Below are positions 8,221 to 17,234 of a stretch of DNA of 64,000 nucleotides, one piece after another. The number at the start of each line of letters is the position of its first letter. The stretch's first letter is position 1. A program made the position numbers and the translations under genes. The DNA lies in assembly GCF_000468495.1 (NCBI RefSeq), contig NC_022444.1, forward strand, positions 3,061,681-3,125,680. Direction: 5' to 3'. The stretch is from Megalodesulfovibrio gigas DSM 1382 = ATCC 19364. Lineage in GTDB: Bacteria; Desulfobacterota; Desulfovibrionia; Desulfovibrionales; Desulfovibrionaceae. Under the pieces are notes generated by a model that worked only from the letters and a program-made list of their open reading frames with translations, was not told where the DNA came from and did not search any database.

Positions 8221-9444
8221 TCACATCACAAATTTCAGGCTGGAGGTCCAGGCAGCCATGAGCAGACCGCTCCAGGTGGCCAGGCACAACGCCAGACACC
8301 AGAACAGCAGGGGCCGCCGGCTGCCCAGCCAGCCCAGTACGCCATACAGGGGAAACACCACCAGCAGGTATCGCGGAATGGCCACCAGGGGCGTGGCGGC
8401 CTCCCCGGAAAACAGCGGCAGCAGCATGAGCGGCAGGCTCAGCAGCAGTTCGTCCACACGGCGCAACCAGACCAGCACCCCGGCCAGGCACAGGGAGCCC
8501 AGGTAATAGATGGTGAAGTAGATGTCGTCCGTGCCGCCCTGCATCAGGCTTTTCCAGACAGCTTCCGGCGGCGTCTGCGACACCCGGCTGAACTGCTGCT
8601 GGATCTTCAGGAACGCCAGGGCATCCCCGGCGTGAAAATACAGGTACACGCAGAATCCCACCAGCCCCATGGGCACCAGGAACAGCCAGCCGAACTGCCC
8701 CCAGCCAACCTTGCCGGCCCGCTTCTGCACAATCCACATCCACAACAACGCCAACCCGATGGACACCCCCGGCACCCGCGTGGCCGAGAGCAGCGCCGCG
8801 AACACCCCGGCCCACATCCACTTCCCGCGCGAGGCAGCCAGCATGCAGGCCAGCAGAAGCAGCAGGAACAGGGACTCGGTGTACATGGCCGAAAAAATGA
8901 AGGTATTGGGATAACACGCCAGCAGCAGCACCGCCCGGCGGGCCTGGGCATCGTCCCAGCGTTCCCGACCGTACACATACAGCAGCCACATGGCCCCCAG
9001 CAGACAGGCATTGGCGATGATGACGCCCGAGGCCACGGTGTGCCCCGTCACCTGTTTGAGCAGCCACACCAGCAGCGGATACAGCGGAAAGAAGGCCAGA
9101 TTCAGCTGCCGGGGGGAGCCGTCGGGCAGGGTCTCGATGAGAAAGCGGTCGTAGCCGTGCTGCACAAGGCCCACATACCAGCCGCTGTCCCAGGCGGCCC
9201 AGATGTCCAGCCAGACCTGCTTGACCAGGAACCACTGGTAGATCTTGTCGATGAGATCCTTGTACCCGTCCCGAGAGGCCAGGCCGATGCCCTCCAGCAC
9301 CAGACGCGAAAGCACAAAGCACAGCACCACCCAGACCACGGGATGCTGCAGCCAGCGCTCCAGGGTGTCCAGGGTCCTGTCCAGCCAGGGAGAAGACGAC
9401 GGCGACAATGCGCCGTCAGGATGCTTCGACACAGGAGTATTCAT
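8221..9444 (-). CDS. PIG-V-like membrane mannosyltransferase (copy B), 407 aa
   Basis: This paralogue of the neighbouring copy shares the blocks AWDSGWY, DGSPRQLNLAFFPLYPLLVW and MYTESLFLLLLLA in the same order, with about ten TM helices. The reading frame extends about 90 residues upstream, but that part is antisense to nothing useful and lacks coding character. I start at MNTPVSKH, which has GAGG at proper spacing. The pair probably arose by tandem duplication, and the two may add successive sugars or work on different acceptors. Confidence 0.8.
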   Translation of the reverse strand: MNTPVSKHPDGALSPSSSPWLDRTLDTLERWLQHPVVWVVLCFVLSRLVLEGIGLASRDGYKDLIDKIYQWFLVKQVWLDIWAAWDSGWYVGLVQHGYDRFLIETLPDGSPRQLNLAFFPLYPLLVWLLKQVTGHTVASGVIIANACLLGAMWLLYVYGRERWDDAQARRAVLLLACYPNTFIFSAMYTESLFLLLLLACMLAASRGKWMWAGVFAALLSATRVPGVSIGLALLWMWIVQKRAGKVGWGQFGWLFLVPMGLVGFCVYLYFHAGDALAFLKIQQQFSRVSQTPPEAVWKSLMQGGTDDIYFTIYYLGSLCLAGVLVWLRRVDELLLSLPLMLLPLFSGEAATPLVAIPRYLLVVFPLYGVLGWLGSRRPLLFWCLALCLATWSGLLMAAWTSSLKFVM

Positions 9445-9508
9445 GCGCGGCCTCATGGCAGAACATCGCGACAGAGAGCAACCAGATGCGGTTGCGACAA
9501 GGATGCGG

Positions 9509-10714
9509 TCAATTGGCGGCGTTGGGGTCCGGCGCGACAGCAATGGCTTCGTAGATTTCGTCTGCAGCCATGAGGATGTCCACCGGCGGATCAAACCCCA
9601 CCACCTCCGCAGCCTTGAGGTTGATGGCGATCTTGGGCGGTTCCTCGAAGCGCTGGGGCAGGCTGCGGGGCGATGCGCCGCGCAGCACCTGGACGATGGT
9701 CCTGGCGTGGAATTCGCCCACATACCGGAAGCCGGCCTGGGCGATGGAGAGCAGCACGCCGTGGCGCACTTCCTCGCTGCCGGACTGGGAGAAGGTCGGG
9801 ATGCGCGCCTTGTTCAGCGGCTCCAGGATCACGGGCAGGCGGTGCAGCTGCATGCCGGCATTTTCCGTCAGGTACACGGCGTCCACCTTGGGGGCCAGCT
9901 CTTCGTGACAGGCCTTGAGGTTGCGCGCGGCCTGGCCGGAGTTCACAGACTCCAATTCCGCGGTGCAGGTCACCAGCACAATGCCGCGCTCCTGGGCCAC
10001 GAGCGTCACGTCGTCCAGGGCGGCGTAGGAGCGGCCGGCCACGGTGTCTTCATACACCAGGCCAAGTTTCTTGAAGCCGATGATGTCGTGGAACAGCCGC
10101 ACCTGACGCTGGTAGCGCGTGGGATCCACCCGGGCATTCAGGTGATCCAGGCCGGAATCGTCGGCGCTGGGGATGATCTTGGCTCCCACGGGATCGCTGG
10201 CGCTCATCACCAGGGTGGGCGTGGTGTGCGCAGCGTTGGCCAGGTCCTGCCCGGCCCAGGTGCCCATGGCGAAGATCAGATCGAGGTCATGTTTTTGGGT
10301 CAGCCGGCCCAGCACGTCCTGCTTGACGGTCTCGCGGGGGATGCTCTCGTTCCAGTCGCCGCCGTAAAAGGCGTCGGCCACGAATTCGATGTATTCGCTG
10401 CGCGCATTGGCCGCCAGAAAGGCCCAGATTGAGCGGGCGTCTTCGAGATCCTGCACGGGCGGAAACTCCAGGGGCTGACACCAGCCCAGCTCCACCAGCC
10501 CCTGCACCGTGGCCTTGAGGGTGGCCGGATAATGGGCATAGGGGCCGCCTTCGAAATAGCCGAGGCGAAAGCGCGAGCCGTCCGCCTTTTTGGCGGGAGC
10601 CATGGCCAGCAGGGACGGCACGGCGGCAGGCTCGTCCTGGGCGCAAAGGGGCGTCGCCGGCAGCAAGGCCAGGCAGCACAGCAGGGCGAAGCACAAAAGG
10701 CGAAGGCAGGGCAT
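9509..10714 (-). CDS. ABC substrate-binding protein, TrpX/PF04392-like, orphan
   Basis: A signal peptide (MPCLRLLCFALLCCLALL, cleaved after PLCAQ) precedes a periplasmic domain with family-like phrases such as LIFAMGTWAGQDLANAAH, LVMSASDPVGAKI and AVYLTENAGMQLH. The family binds aromatic amino acids or related ligands for ABC import. No permease or ATPase gene is adjacent, so it may serve a distant transporter or a sensor. I start at MPCLRLL because GAGGAA lies about eight bases upstream and the signal peptide begins there. The mature protein is about 380 residues, slightly longer than usual. Confidence 0.75.
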   Translation of the reverse strand: MPCLRLLCFALLCCLALLPATPLCAQDEPAAVPSLLAMAPAKKADGSRFRLGYFEGGPYAHYPATLKATVQGLVELGWCQPLEFPPVQDLEDARSIWAFLAANARSEYIEFVADAFYGGDWNESIPRETVKQDVLGRLTQKHDLDLIFAMGTWAGQDLANAAHTTPTLVMSASDPVGAKIIPSADDSGLDHLNARVDPTRYQRQVRLFHDIIGFKKLGLVYEDTVAGRSYAALDDVTLVAQERGIVLVTCTAELESVNSGQAARNLKACHEELAPKVDAVYLTENAGMQLHRLPVILEPLNKARIPTFSQSGSEEVRHGVLLSIAQAGFRYVGEFHARTIVQVLRGASPRSLPQRFEEPPKIAINLKAAEVVGFDPPVDILMAADEIYEAIAVAPDPNAAN

Positions 10715-10791
10715 GCTCGGGTTCCTCGCTCGGAAAGCGTCTTCTGGGTGCAGCATGGATTCGCCCCAGCATAGACGCTCCCCGCGCCACG

Positions 10792-11838
10792 TCAAGAGCA
10801 GTGCAGGCCGTCGGCGCAGTGCGGGGCCACATTATACGGTTTCTTTACAGAACAGGAATGGAACGCCCGGGCCAGGGACTCGTATTCCGGCCGAAAGAAC
10901 ACCTCGTCGCCCGTACCAAACCGGCGGGCGCACTCGTGCACATCGAGCACCAGATAATCCGACGATGCGCCCACCAGACGCATCCCCTGCTCCAGCGGCG
11001 TCTGCCGGGAGGGCGAGACCTCCAGCACGCCGACATCCAGGATAATCCGCCGCCGCAAGCCCTCGGTGTCCGTCCTCTTGTCCCCGGACTCCAGCACCTC
11101 GGCAGCCAGCAGGAAGGCATCCCGCCGCAGGCCGTCCACCCCGCACTCCTGGCCCATGAAGTGCCCCAGCAGCAGGGCATAACCGATGCGCAACTCCGTG
11201 ACGCAGGCCGGCAGCGCATGCCGCGCCAGCCAGGGCAGCAGCACCGACCCGCCCAGGGAGACCTCCCCGGCCTCGCCCGTCTGGCGGCCCACCTCGCAGA
11301 CCACCTTTTCCAGGTCGTCCATGCTCCGCGCCGAGGGCGGCGCTTCCACCAGACAGCCGAAATTGGCGGCCACGCCATCCAGACCGAACCAGGGGTGGGC
11401 CATCTGCCGCACGGCATGGGCCAGGGCCGGGACTTCGTCCGGCCGGCAGCCCTCGCGGCCGTCGCCCAAATCCATCATCACCAGTACGCGGTGGGATTGC
11501 CGCAGGGCCTGGGCCTGGGCAGCCAGGGCCCGGGCAACCTCCAGGCTGCTGACCACGCTGCGGCAACACAACGCGGCCACGTCTCGGACCTGGGACAGCG
11601 GCGGCAATCCGAGCATCACCGGCCGGGGCAACCCGGCGGCGGCCAGTCGGGCGGCCTGGGCCACGGAAGAGACAGCCACCGGCCCTGCGCCTTCCTCATG
11701 GCAGATGGCGGCCAGGGGCAACCAGGCATCCACGCCCTTGAGCACCGGCAGCAACCGGAGGCCCAGCCCCTGACAACGGGCCGCCAGGGCGCGCACGTTG
11801 CCACGCAGAAGCTGCAGGTCCGCCACAATCCGCGCCAT
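10792..11838 (-). CDS. PLP-dependent amino-acid racemase-like protein (alanine racemase N-domain fold)
   Basis: The sequence has the TIM-barrel layout of the alanine/ornithine racemase group: an N-terminal strand-helix with LPVLKGVDAW supplying the candidate PLP Lys, then VMMDLGDGREGC, and CVTELRIGYALLLG, which matches the LRIGE-type block near the phosphate-binding end of ornithine racemase-like proteins. It is a single 348-residue domain. The substrate cannot be read from the sequence. The ATG has AAGGTGG upstream and lies 10 bases after the phosphatase stop, so it may be cotranscribed with that gene. Confidence 0.65.
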   Translation of the reverse strand: MARIVADLQLLRGNVRALAARCQGLGLRLLPVLKGVDAWLPLAAICHEEGAGPVAVSSVAQAARLAAAGLPRPVMLGLPPLSQVRDVAALCCRSVVSSLEVARALAAQAQALRQSHRVLVMMDLGDGREGCRPDEVPALAHAVRQMAHPWFGLDGVAANFGCLVEAPPSARSMDDLEKVVCEVGRQTGEAGEVSLGGSVLLPWLARHALPACVTELRIGYALLLGHFMGQECGVDGLRRDAFLLAAEVLESGDKRTDTEGLRRRIILDVGVLEVSPSRQTPLEQGMRLVGASSDYLVLDVHECARRFGTGDEVFFRPEYESLARAFHSCSVKKPYNVAPHCADGLHCS

Positions 11839-11848
11839 GCGCCACCTT

Positions 11849-13879
11849 TCAGGAGGAATGAGGAGTGCTGCCCTTCCACCGCAGGCAGAGCATGGTAATG
11901 TCGTCGCTTTGCTCGGCCCCGTCGGCAAAGTGCGTCACCGAATCGCGCACGGCATCGGTGGCAGCCTTGGCCGACTCGGGCGCGGCCTCGCGCAGGGTGG
12001 TCAGCAGCCTGTCTTCGCCGTAGAGTTGCAGGGCATTGTTCATGGCTTCGGTCACGCCGTCGGTGTAGAGCAGCAGCATGTCGCCCGGGGCCAGGGTGAC
12101 GGAGAAGCCGGTGTAGACCACATCTTCCATGAAGCCGGCCACCGGGCTGCCCTGCCAGGGCAGGTAGCGCACGCCCTGGGCGTCCATGATCACCGGCGGG
12201 TTATGCCCGGCATTGGCCAGCTGGATTTCCCCAGTCTGCAGATCCAGAATACCGATGACCAGGGTGACGAACATGCAGTTGGGGTTGTCCTGGGAGAGCT
12301 GCGCGTTGACCTGGGCCATCATCCTGGCCGGGTCGCTGCGGCGCTCGGCCGCCCCCTTGACCAGAGTCTTGGCGATGGCCATGAACAGCGCCGCCGGCAC
12401 GCCCTTGCCGGAAACATCCCCGATGCTGAAAAACAGCCGGCGCTCGTCCAGCAGGGCAAAGTCATACAAATCACCGCCCACCTCCCGCGCAGACACGAGG
12501 AGGGCATTCAGGTCCAGCTCCTCGCGGTTCGGGAAAGGCGGGAAAATCTTGGGCAGCAGCCCCAGCTGGATTTCCCGGGCAATGCCCAACTCGCTTTCGA
12601 TGCGCTCCTTGGAGGCCGTCAGCTGCATGAGCTCCTGCACCCGCTGACGCAGGGAACCTTCCATGGAGACAAAGGCCGCGGCCAGATGGGCCACCTCGTC
12701 CCGGGAGAATCCTTTCTTGGCCGCCAGCGCCGCAAGGGGAAACTCTCCCTCCCGCGGCACGGTGAGGTCCTGTTCCGGCAGGGCGGCGGCATAGCCGGCC
12801 AAATCCCTGAGGGGCCGGGCCACGCGGCGGATGATGGCCCGCGTCAGCAGCACGCTGACCACAAAAATCCCCAGCACCACCAGGGAAATCTGCCGGATGA
12901 GCGCCCGCGAGGGGGCATGGATCTCCGCCAGGGGCGCGCAGACGGCAATGTGCCAGTCCAGGGCCTTGAACCAACTGACGTCCGCCTGCATGAGCGGCCC
13001 CGGGCCATCGGGCTGCTGCACGGCAAACTGCACCCGCTCGTGACGGTCGCCCCGCGCATGGGCCTGCAGATCCTCCAGCAAGGGCCGGCCCGTCTGCAGA
13101 TTGACGGCAGCGGCAAAATCGGCCGTCTGGTTGCGCGGCGGCACCACAATCTTGCCGGCGCCATCAAACATGAAGACAAAGCCCGACTGGGCAAACCGGA
13201 TGCGCGGCATGTGCTCGCGCAGGGTTTCCACAGTCTCCGCCAGCCGCCGTTCCATGGCGTCCTCGGCCAGCCCCACATCCACGGTGATGCAGATCAGCCA
13301 GCCCCAGGCATCGAAGGGCACGAACAGGCCGAAACGCCGGGAATCCTCCCCGCCGGTGCGCGACGGCCACCGCCAAGTGGCAAAGGCCTGGCCGTAGCGG
13401 CGGGTCTCCTCGCGCATGGCGCGGAGCAGCAGCCGACCCTTGATGTCCCGCAGGGCATCCTGGGGCTGACCCTCAAGGGTTTTGTCGGGATGAATCAGGA
13501 TGCGATCCTGCGCGTCGATGATCACCACATAGGAGTCGTTGCCCTGGTGCAGCTCGGCAATCCAGGCCATGGCGGCCTTCTGGGCGTCCGGCGTCTCCAG
13601 CTTCTGAAACTGCCGAAGCCCCGCCACGATGACGCTGGTCAACGTGGTCAGGCGTTCCTTGTAGGCGTTGGTGGCGGCCACCTTGTCCCGCACCAAGCCG
13701 TTGTAGCGGCCGGCGATGGTCAGCTCCACCAGGTTCAGGACGTTGTCCATGGAGCGATCTTCCGCGGCAAGCATGGCCTCGCTCACGTCCTGCTCCACAA
13801 GCACAATGACCCCCCCGGCCACCAAGGCCAGGATGAGCGCCACAAGGGCAAAAATTTTAGCACCGATGGAGGAGAACAT
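11849..13879 (-). CDS. Membrane-bound SpoIIE/RsbU-type PP2C phosphatase with sensor and HAMP domains
   Basis: Order of parts: TM helix (about 8-28), a long periplasmic Cache-like sensor to about residue 325, a second TM helix (VVLGIFVVSVLLTRAII), a HAMP linker, then a PPM phosphatase. The phosphatase has the motifs VGGDLYDFALL, FSIGDVSGKG, LANAGHNPP and LLLYTDGVTEA, which carry the metal-binding aspartates. In the family this domain dephosphorylates STAS anti-anti-sigma proteins. The RsbW-like gene at 1376-1798 could be part of the same circuit. I start at MFSSIG, where the TM helix begins; the upstream frame is antisense to the PP2C gene. Confidence 0.85.
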   Translation of the reverse strand: MFSSIGAKIFALVALILALVAGGVIVLVEQDVSEAMLAAEDRSMDNVLNLVELTIAGRYNGLVRDKVAATNAYKERLTTLTSVIVAGLRQFQKLETPDAQKAAMAWIAELHQGNDSYVVIIDAQDRILIHPDKTLEGQPQDALRDIKGRLLLRAMREETRRYGQAFATWRWPSRTGGEDSRRFGLFVPFDAWGWLICITVDVGLAEDAMERRLAETVETLREHMPRIRFAQSGFVFMFDGAGKIVVPPRNQTADFAAAVNLQTGRPLLEDLQAHARGDRHERVQFAVQQPDGPGPLMQADVSWFKALDWHIAVCAPLAEIHAPSRALIRQISLVVLGIFVVSVLLTRAIIRRVARPLRDLAGYAAALPEQDLTVPREGEFPLAALAAKKGFSRDEVAHLAAAFVSMEGSLRQRVQELMQLTASKERIESELGIAREIQLGLLPKIFPPFPNREELDLNALLVSAREVGGDLYDFALLDERRLFFSIGDVSGKGVPAALFMAIAKTLVKGAAERRSDPARMMAQVNAQLSQDNPNCMFVTLVIGILDLQTGEIQLANAGHNPPVIMDAQGVRYLPWQGSPVAGFMEDVVYTGFSVTLAPGDMLLLYTDGVTEAMNNALQLYGEDRLLTTLREAAPESAKAATDAVRDSVTHFADGAEQSDDITMLCLRWKGSTPHSS

Positions 13880-13946
13880 GCCGCGTAATATAGCCGATTT
13901 CGACAGGGATTCGCAATGAAAAAACACGGGCCGGGCGGGGCATCCC

Positions 13947-13976
13947 TTTACAGCGCCAACGATTTGCCCGTAAGAT
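13947..13976 (+). promoter_or_regulatory. Candidate promoter of the PP2C gene
   Basis: TTTACA (13947-13952), an 18-base spacer and TAAGAT (13971-13976) lie 51 bases before the GTG start of the PP2C gene, in the gap between two divergent phosphatase genes. Confidence 0.4.
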
Positions 13977-14027
13977 GCCTGCCAGCCGTGCAACAATCGC
14001 GGCGTCTTCAACCGCGAGGTTTGCTTC

Positions 14028-14783
14028 GTGCGCATCATTGCCGCCGCCCTCAGCCATGTGGGCCTCAAACGCCTGGAGAACCAGGACCGGTTCGCCATCC
14101 ATCCGGCAAGCCTGGACAATGGTCCATGGCGGCTTGTGGCCGTGGCCGACGGCATGGGCGGCGAGGCAGCCGGAGGCCTGGCCGCCCAGACCGCCATGGA
14201 CGAGCTGGAGCTGCTGGATTTCTCGGCCCTGTGCGAAGGGGATACCACCCGGATCCTGGCGTCGTGGGCCACGCAGGCCAATGCCGCCCTGCTGCGCATG
14301 GGCCGCAGCATCCAGGGGCTGGAGGGCATGGGCGCCACCTTTACCGTGGCGGCCCTGTGCAACGACACCGCCCACTGGCTGCACGTGGGAGACTCCAGAC
14401 TCTATCTGTTCCGCAACCACAGGCTGCGGCGCGTCACCCGGGACCACCGTTTTCTGCAGCCGCTGCTGGACAGCGGCTCCATGGCCCCGGCCGAGGCAGC
14501 CCAGCACCCCATGCGCAACCGGCTGGATCAGTGCCTGGGCTGCCCGCAATTCAAGCCGGATATGGGCAGTTTTGCCTGCCGACCGCGGGACGTGCTCCTG
14601 CTCTGCTCCGACGGCCTGCACGACCAGACCCCCGAAGAAAGCATAGCCGCCATCCTGGACGCCCTACCGGCCTCCCCCCGCGAACCAGACCTGGAAGAAA
14701 CCGCCCTGGCCCTGGTGCAGGCCGCCCTGCGCCAAGGCGGCCGGGACAACATCACCGTGGCGCTGGCCTGCGTGCAGGGGTAG
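14028..14783 (+). CDS. PP2C-family Ser/Thr protein phosphatase (PrpC/Stp-like)
   Basis: This soluble 251-residue protein has the complete bacterial PP2C motif set: HVGLKRLENQD near the N terminus, VAVADGMGGEAAGG, ATFTVAAL, LHVGDSRLYLFR, LLLCSDGLHD and GGRDNITVALA. These supply the two-metal site. Such enzymes reverse PknB-type Ser/Thr kinases, and a membrane kinase of that type lies at 48189-49883. The GTG start has GAGG nine bases upstream. Its last 120 bases overlap the convergent lipoprotein reading frame. Confidence 0.9.
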   Translation: MRIIAAALSHVGLKRLENQDRFAIHPASLDNGPWRLVAVADGMGGEAAGGLAAQTAMDELELLDFSALCEGDTTRILASWATQANAALLRMGRSIQGLEGMGATFTVAALCNDTAHWLHVGDSRLYLFRNHRLRRVTRDHRFLQPLLDSGSMAPAEAAQHPMRNRLDQCLGCPQFKPDMGSFACRPRDVLLLCSDGLHDQTPEESIAAILDALPASPREPDLEETALALVQAALRQGGRDNITVALACVQG

Positions 14784-15791
14784 CTGTCGGAATTCCCGGT
14801 CTGCGGACCACTCCTTGCGCCCCTTTTCCAGCTCGTCATACAATCGCAGCACCGCCTGACACGTGGCCCTGTCCCGTCCCTGGGCAATCTTGACGGCAAG
14901 ATTTTTCTGATTCCCGGTCAGGAGATGGAACAAGGCGATGCCGAACAGGCGGAGCGCCTCATGATCCGTGCCGCATGTGTTCAAGGCATCGTAAATTGGC
15001 TTAATATTGGGATAATCCTGCCACTTTTCGGCGGCTTCCCGGTCGAACTGCGCAAACACTTCGTGCGCAGAGCTGACCTCCCCCAGGAGCACATGCGTGT
15101 ACGCTTGCGTCATCAGAATCTGATGGCGAAACATGCACGTTGAATACTCCCCCAGCAACGCATCACATTGCTGCACCACTGCGTGCAGCCCGCTGCTGTC
15201 CTTGCGCTGCAGGCAGCCATCCAGGGCCAGGGACAGACGGACGGCACCATTCTGGCACGCAAGCAGCCTGGCATCCCCCATGGCGCCTTGGGGCTGCGGC
15301 GGCGGAGCGCCAGCCTCGCCGGGCGGAGCCGCCGGCTCACTACCCTCGCCGGACGGTGCCGCCCCGGCACTCGGCACCGACTGTTCCGGCGACCCAGGGG
15401 GAGCATGCCCAGGGGCAAAAGGAGGCCGTCCACCCCACGGCCCCGGCTGCATGGGAGGCCCCCAGCCAGGCCCATCCCCCATAAAGCGGCCAAGAGGCGG
15501 CCTAAAGCCCGGTGGGAACCGATGCCCGGGCAGAGGCCCGCAGCCGGGAGGAGGTCCATAGCCGGGCGGAGGCCCTGCATGGGGAGGCAGCAACGGCGGT
15601 GCGAACGGAGCGCGTTGCAACCAGGGGCGAAACGGCCCGGCATGCGGCGGCACTGGTTCGGAAGGCTGGCCAGACTCAGGGTATTGGGCAACAGGGGGCG
15701 GCGGGGTGGACGTCGCACACCCCACCGCCAGCAAGCATGCCAAACAGCACGCCAGGATCCTAAACAAAATGCCTGCGTTGGTATTCGGCAT
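14664..15791 (-). CDS. Proline/glycine-rich lipoprotein, 375 aa
   Basis: The N terminus is a lipoprotein signal peptide with lipobox LAVGC (Cys25). Residues about 27-165 are a low-complexity Pro/Gly/Pro-Pro-rich spacer, followed by a helical domain with paired cysteines (LLACQNGAVRL, VVQQCDALLG, YSTCMF). I do not recognise the domain. The ATG overlaps the end of the upstream gene by 32 bases, with AGGAA upstream, so the two form an operon. The last 40 residues are unusual and lie antisense to the PP2C gene, which suggests that the original stop was lost by a frameshift. Confidence 0.65.
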   Translation of the reverse strand: MPNTNAGILFRILACCLACLLAVGCATSTPPPPVAQYPESGQPSEPVPPHAGPFRPWLQRAPFAPPLLPPHAGPPPGYGPPPGCGPLPGHRFPPGFRPPLGRFMGDGPGWGPPMQPGPWGGRPPFAPGHAPPGSPEQSVPSAGAAPSGEGSEPAAPPGEAGAPPPQPQGAMGDARLLACQNGAVRLSLALDGCLQRKDSSGLHAVVQQCDALLGEYSTCMFRHQILMTQAYTHVLLGEVSSAHEVFAQFDREAAEKWQDYPNIKPIYDALNTCGTDHEALRLFGIALFHLLTGNQKNLAVKIAQGRDRATCQAVLRLYDELEKGRKEWSADREFRQLPLHAGQRHGDVVPAALAQGGLHQGQGGFFQVWFAGGGR

Positions 15792-16368
15792 ACAGTTCCT
15801 GAGGAGCATCGAGTTTTTGCAGCGTGACGATGAGTACTGCCATGGTATACTGGTCAAGGCGGTCCTGCTCCGTAAACAGGTCGGCAAGCAGGTCGTCGTA
15901 TGTCGCGTGTTTGCCACGGCTGGGGTGCCGCGCCTCAACACTGGCGTTCAGCTCTTTCAAGCGCAGCGCCAATGCCTGACACACAAGTTTGTCGCTCAGA
16001 TCTGACCGAACCTTCCAGGCAATGACCTGATCGGCATCCTGGTGCACGGTTTTTTCGGAGAGCAAGGCCTTTGGGGCAATCGCTGCACCGCGCTGCAGCA
16101 TACGCTTTCCGCTGCGCTCAATTCGTTTTTCGAGGATGCCCAACTCATCCTTCGCGGGCTGCGGCAGCTCTGCCTGGAAAAGACGTGTTACGATGTAGAC
16201 CTTGAGTTCAACCAGCGCCGCCCAGGCCGGCTGTACAGCCGCAATCCCGCCGGGCACAGTGAAGAGAAAAGTTAGCGCCGCCAGCAATACCAAAATGTTG
16301 GTGGTAATTTTTGTAAATCGTTTGTCACTGTCCGGGCCATCGCCATTTGATCCGTTCGACGTACACAT
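15760..16368 (-). CDS. Hypothetical single-TM protein, 202 aa
   Basis: A hydrophilic N terminus is followed by one TM helix at about 30-52 (ILVLLAALTFLFTVPGGIAAV) and a charged, mostly helical domain of about 150 residues. I do not recognise the family. Its base composition is lower in GC than its neighbours and it begins beside an AT-rich island, both consistent with transfer. I start at MCTSNGSNG because GGAGG lies about six bases upstream. It overlaps and probably couples to the lipoprotein gene, so the two may form an envelope complex. Confidence 0.65.
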   Translation of the reverse strand: MCTSNGSNGDGPDSDKRFTKITTNILVLLAALTFLFTVPGGIAAVQPAWAALVELKVYIVTRLFQAELPQPAKDELGILEKRIERSGKRMLQRGAAIAPKALLSEKTVHQDADQVIAWKVRSDLSDKLVCQALALRLKELNASVEARHPSRGKHATYDDLLADLFTEQDRLDQYTMAVLIVTLQKLDAPQELYAEYQRRHFV

Positions 16369-16578
16369 CTTGACCTCCGCAGGTAAAAGGCTCAAGAGAT
16401 ACCATCACACGCATCCAATAACGGCCATCCTCCAAAAATGGGGGCATCCTCCTTTTTTACGACCTTGAACGACCCCCGAAATATGTCAAGCTAAATATCT
16501 TGACACATTATGCCGCGCCATATTGATTGTTTTTATAATCAATATGATAAGCGACACCTCTAAACATTACAAAAAATT
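16369..16578. other. AT-rich intergenic island
   Basis: About 210 bases without a gene, clearly richer in A/T than the rest of the window. It holds a TTGACA-like box on each strand (16500-16505 on the plus strand, 16484-16489 on the minus strand) and the palindrome at 16519-16546. It is the likely control region of the minus-strand gene starting at 16368. Confidence 0.5.
16519..16546. repeat. Perfect 10-bp inverted repeat in the AT-rich island
   Basis: CATATTGATT (16519-16528) and AATCAATATG (16537-16546) are exact reverse complements around eight bases. The AT-rich arms suggest an operator for a dimeric repressor more than a terminator, because no T-run follows. Confidence 0.55.
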
Positions 16579-16614
16579 TACGCCGCCGGCAGGGAGGTCC
16601 CCACCGGCGGCGTA
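16570..16614 (-). terminator. Rho-independent terminator of the 151-aa gene
   Basis: On the minus strand an 11-bp GC-rich stem (arms 16579-16589 and 16604-16614, perfect) is followed by AAATTTTTT. It lies 40 bases after the stop at 16654 and is a classic intrinsic terminator. Confidence 0.8.
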
Positions 16615-16653
16615 CTCAAATATATATCGATTTGGCGCAGTGAGCGCCCAGGC

Positions 16654-17109
16654 TCAGTGCCGCGGATCCAGCACGTGGGAGACGGCCTGGGCCGCCTGTT
16701 GTGCGCCGGCGTCCAGCAGGTCCAGAATCACCATGGCCCGCAGCAGGTCGCCCCGGTTGGCCACGGTCAGGTCTTCCGACAGGCTGCCCTTGCAGGACGC
16801 CACGGCGTCGGATACCGGCCGCACGGCCCGGCCCTCATTGCCCAGATGCGCGGCGGTCAGGCTTTCCAGCACGTCCAGCAGATGAAATTTCCATTCTTCA
16901 TTGAAGTGCAGATGCACGTCCAGGATGCGGCGCACATTGGCCACGCCGCGGACCATCCCGGCAAGGCTGGTGTAATCCAGCGTCCAGATATCCTTGTCCG
17001 TCACGCCGGTTTCGCCCGAGGGCGCGGCGCGCAGATTGGCAAGGTGTGCTTCCTGTATGGCGTGGGTGCGGGCGTTCTTGAAGGCCTGCAGTTCGATGAC
17101 GGATCCCAT
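16654..17109 (-). CDS. Hypothetical soluble protein, 151 aa
   Basis: I do not recognise this protein. It is mostly helical with no signal peptide. A central segment (MVRGVANVRRILDVHLHFNEEWKF) and the C-terminal Ala/Gln-rich helix (AQQAAQAVSHVL) suggest a helical bundle. I start at MGSVIELQAF because GGGAGGGAG lies a few bases upstream and the frame above it is unconvincing. A strong terminator follows the gene. It lies next to the small secreted protein and the PAS kinase on the same strand, but the 125-base gap argues for its own promoter. Confidence 0.6.
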   Translation of the reverse strand: MGSVIELQAFKNARTHAIQEAHLANLRAAPSGETGVTDKDIWTLDYTSLAGMVRGVANVRRILDVHLHFNEEWKFHLLDVLESLTAAHLGNEGRAVRPVSDAVASCKGSLSEDLTVANRGDLLRAMVILDLLDAGAQQAAQAVSHVLDPRH

Positions 17110-17234
17110 ATCTCCCTCCCTGGTTCTGAGACGTCCCCCTTCCGGCGCGTGCGCCGGGTGCATCCGCGTCCATGCGATTGCGGGCTGGACATCTGCTTCT
17201 TCGGCCATCCCAGGAAAAACTTGAGGCCTGGGCG

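Noticed and set aside
5907-8261. A 784-residue plus-strand frame across the glycosyltransferase operon
   Set aside because: The product is His/Gln/Gly-rich and domain-free; the opposite strand carries clear families.
16484-16530. Full sigma70 promoters on both strands of the AT-rich island
   Set aside because: TTGACA boxes are good but no -10 of adequate match lies at 16-18 bases.
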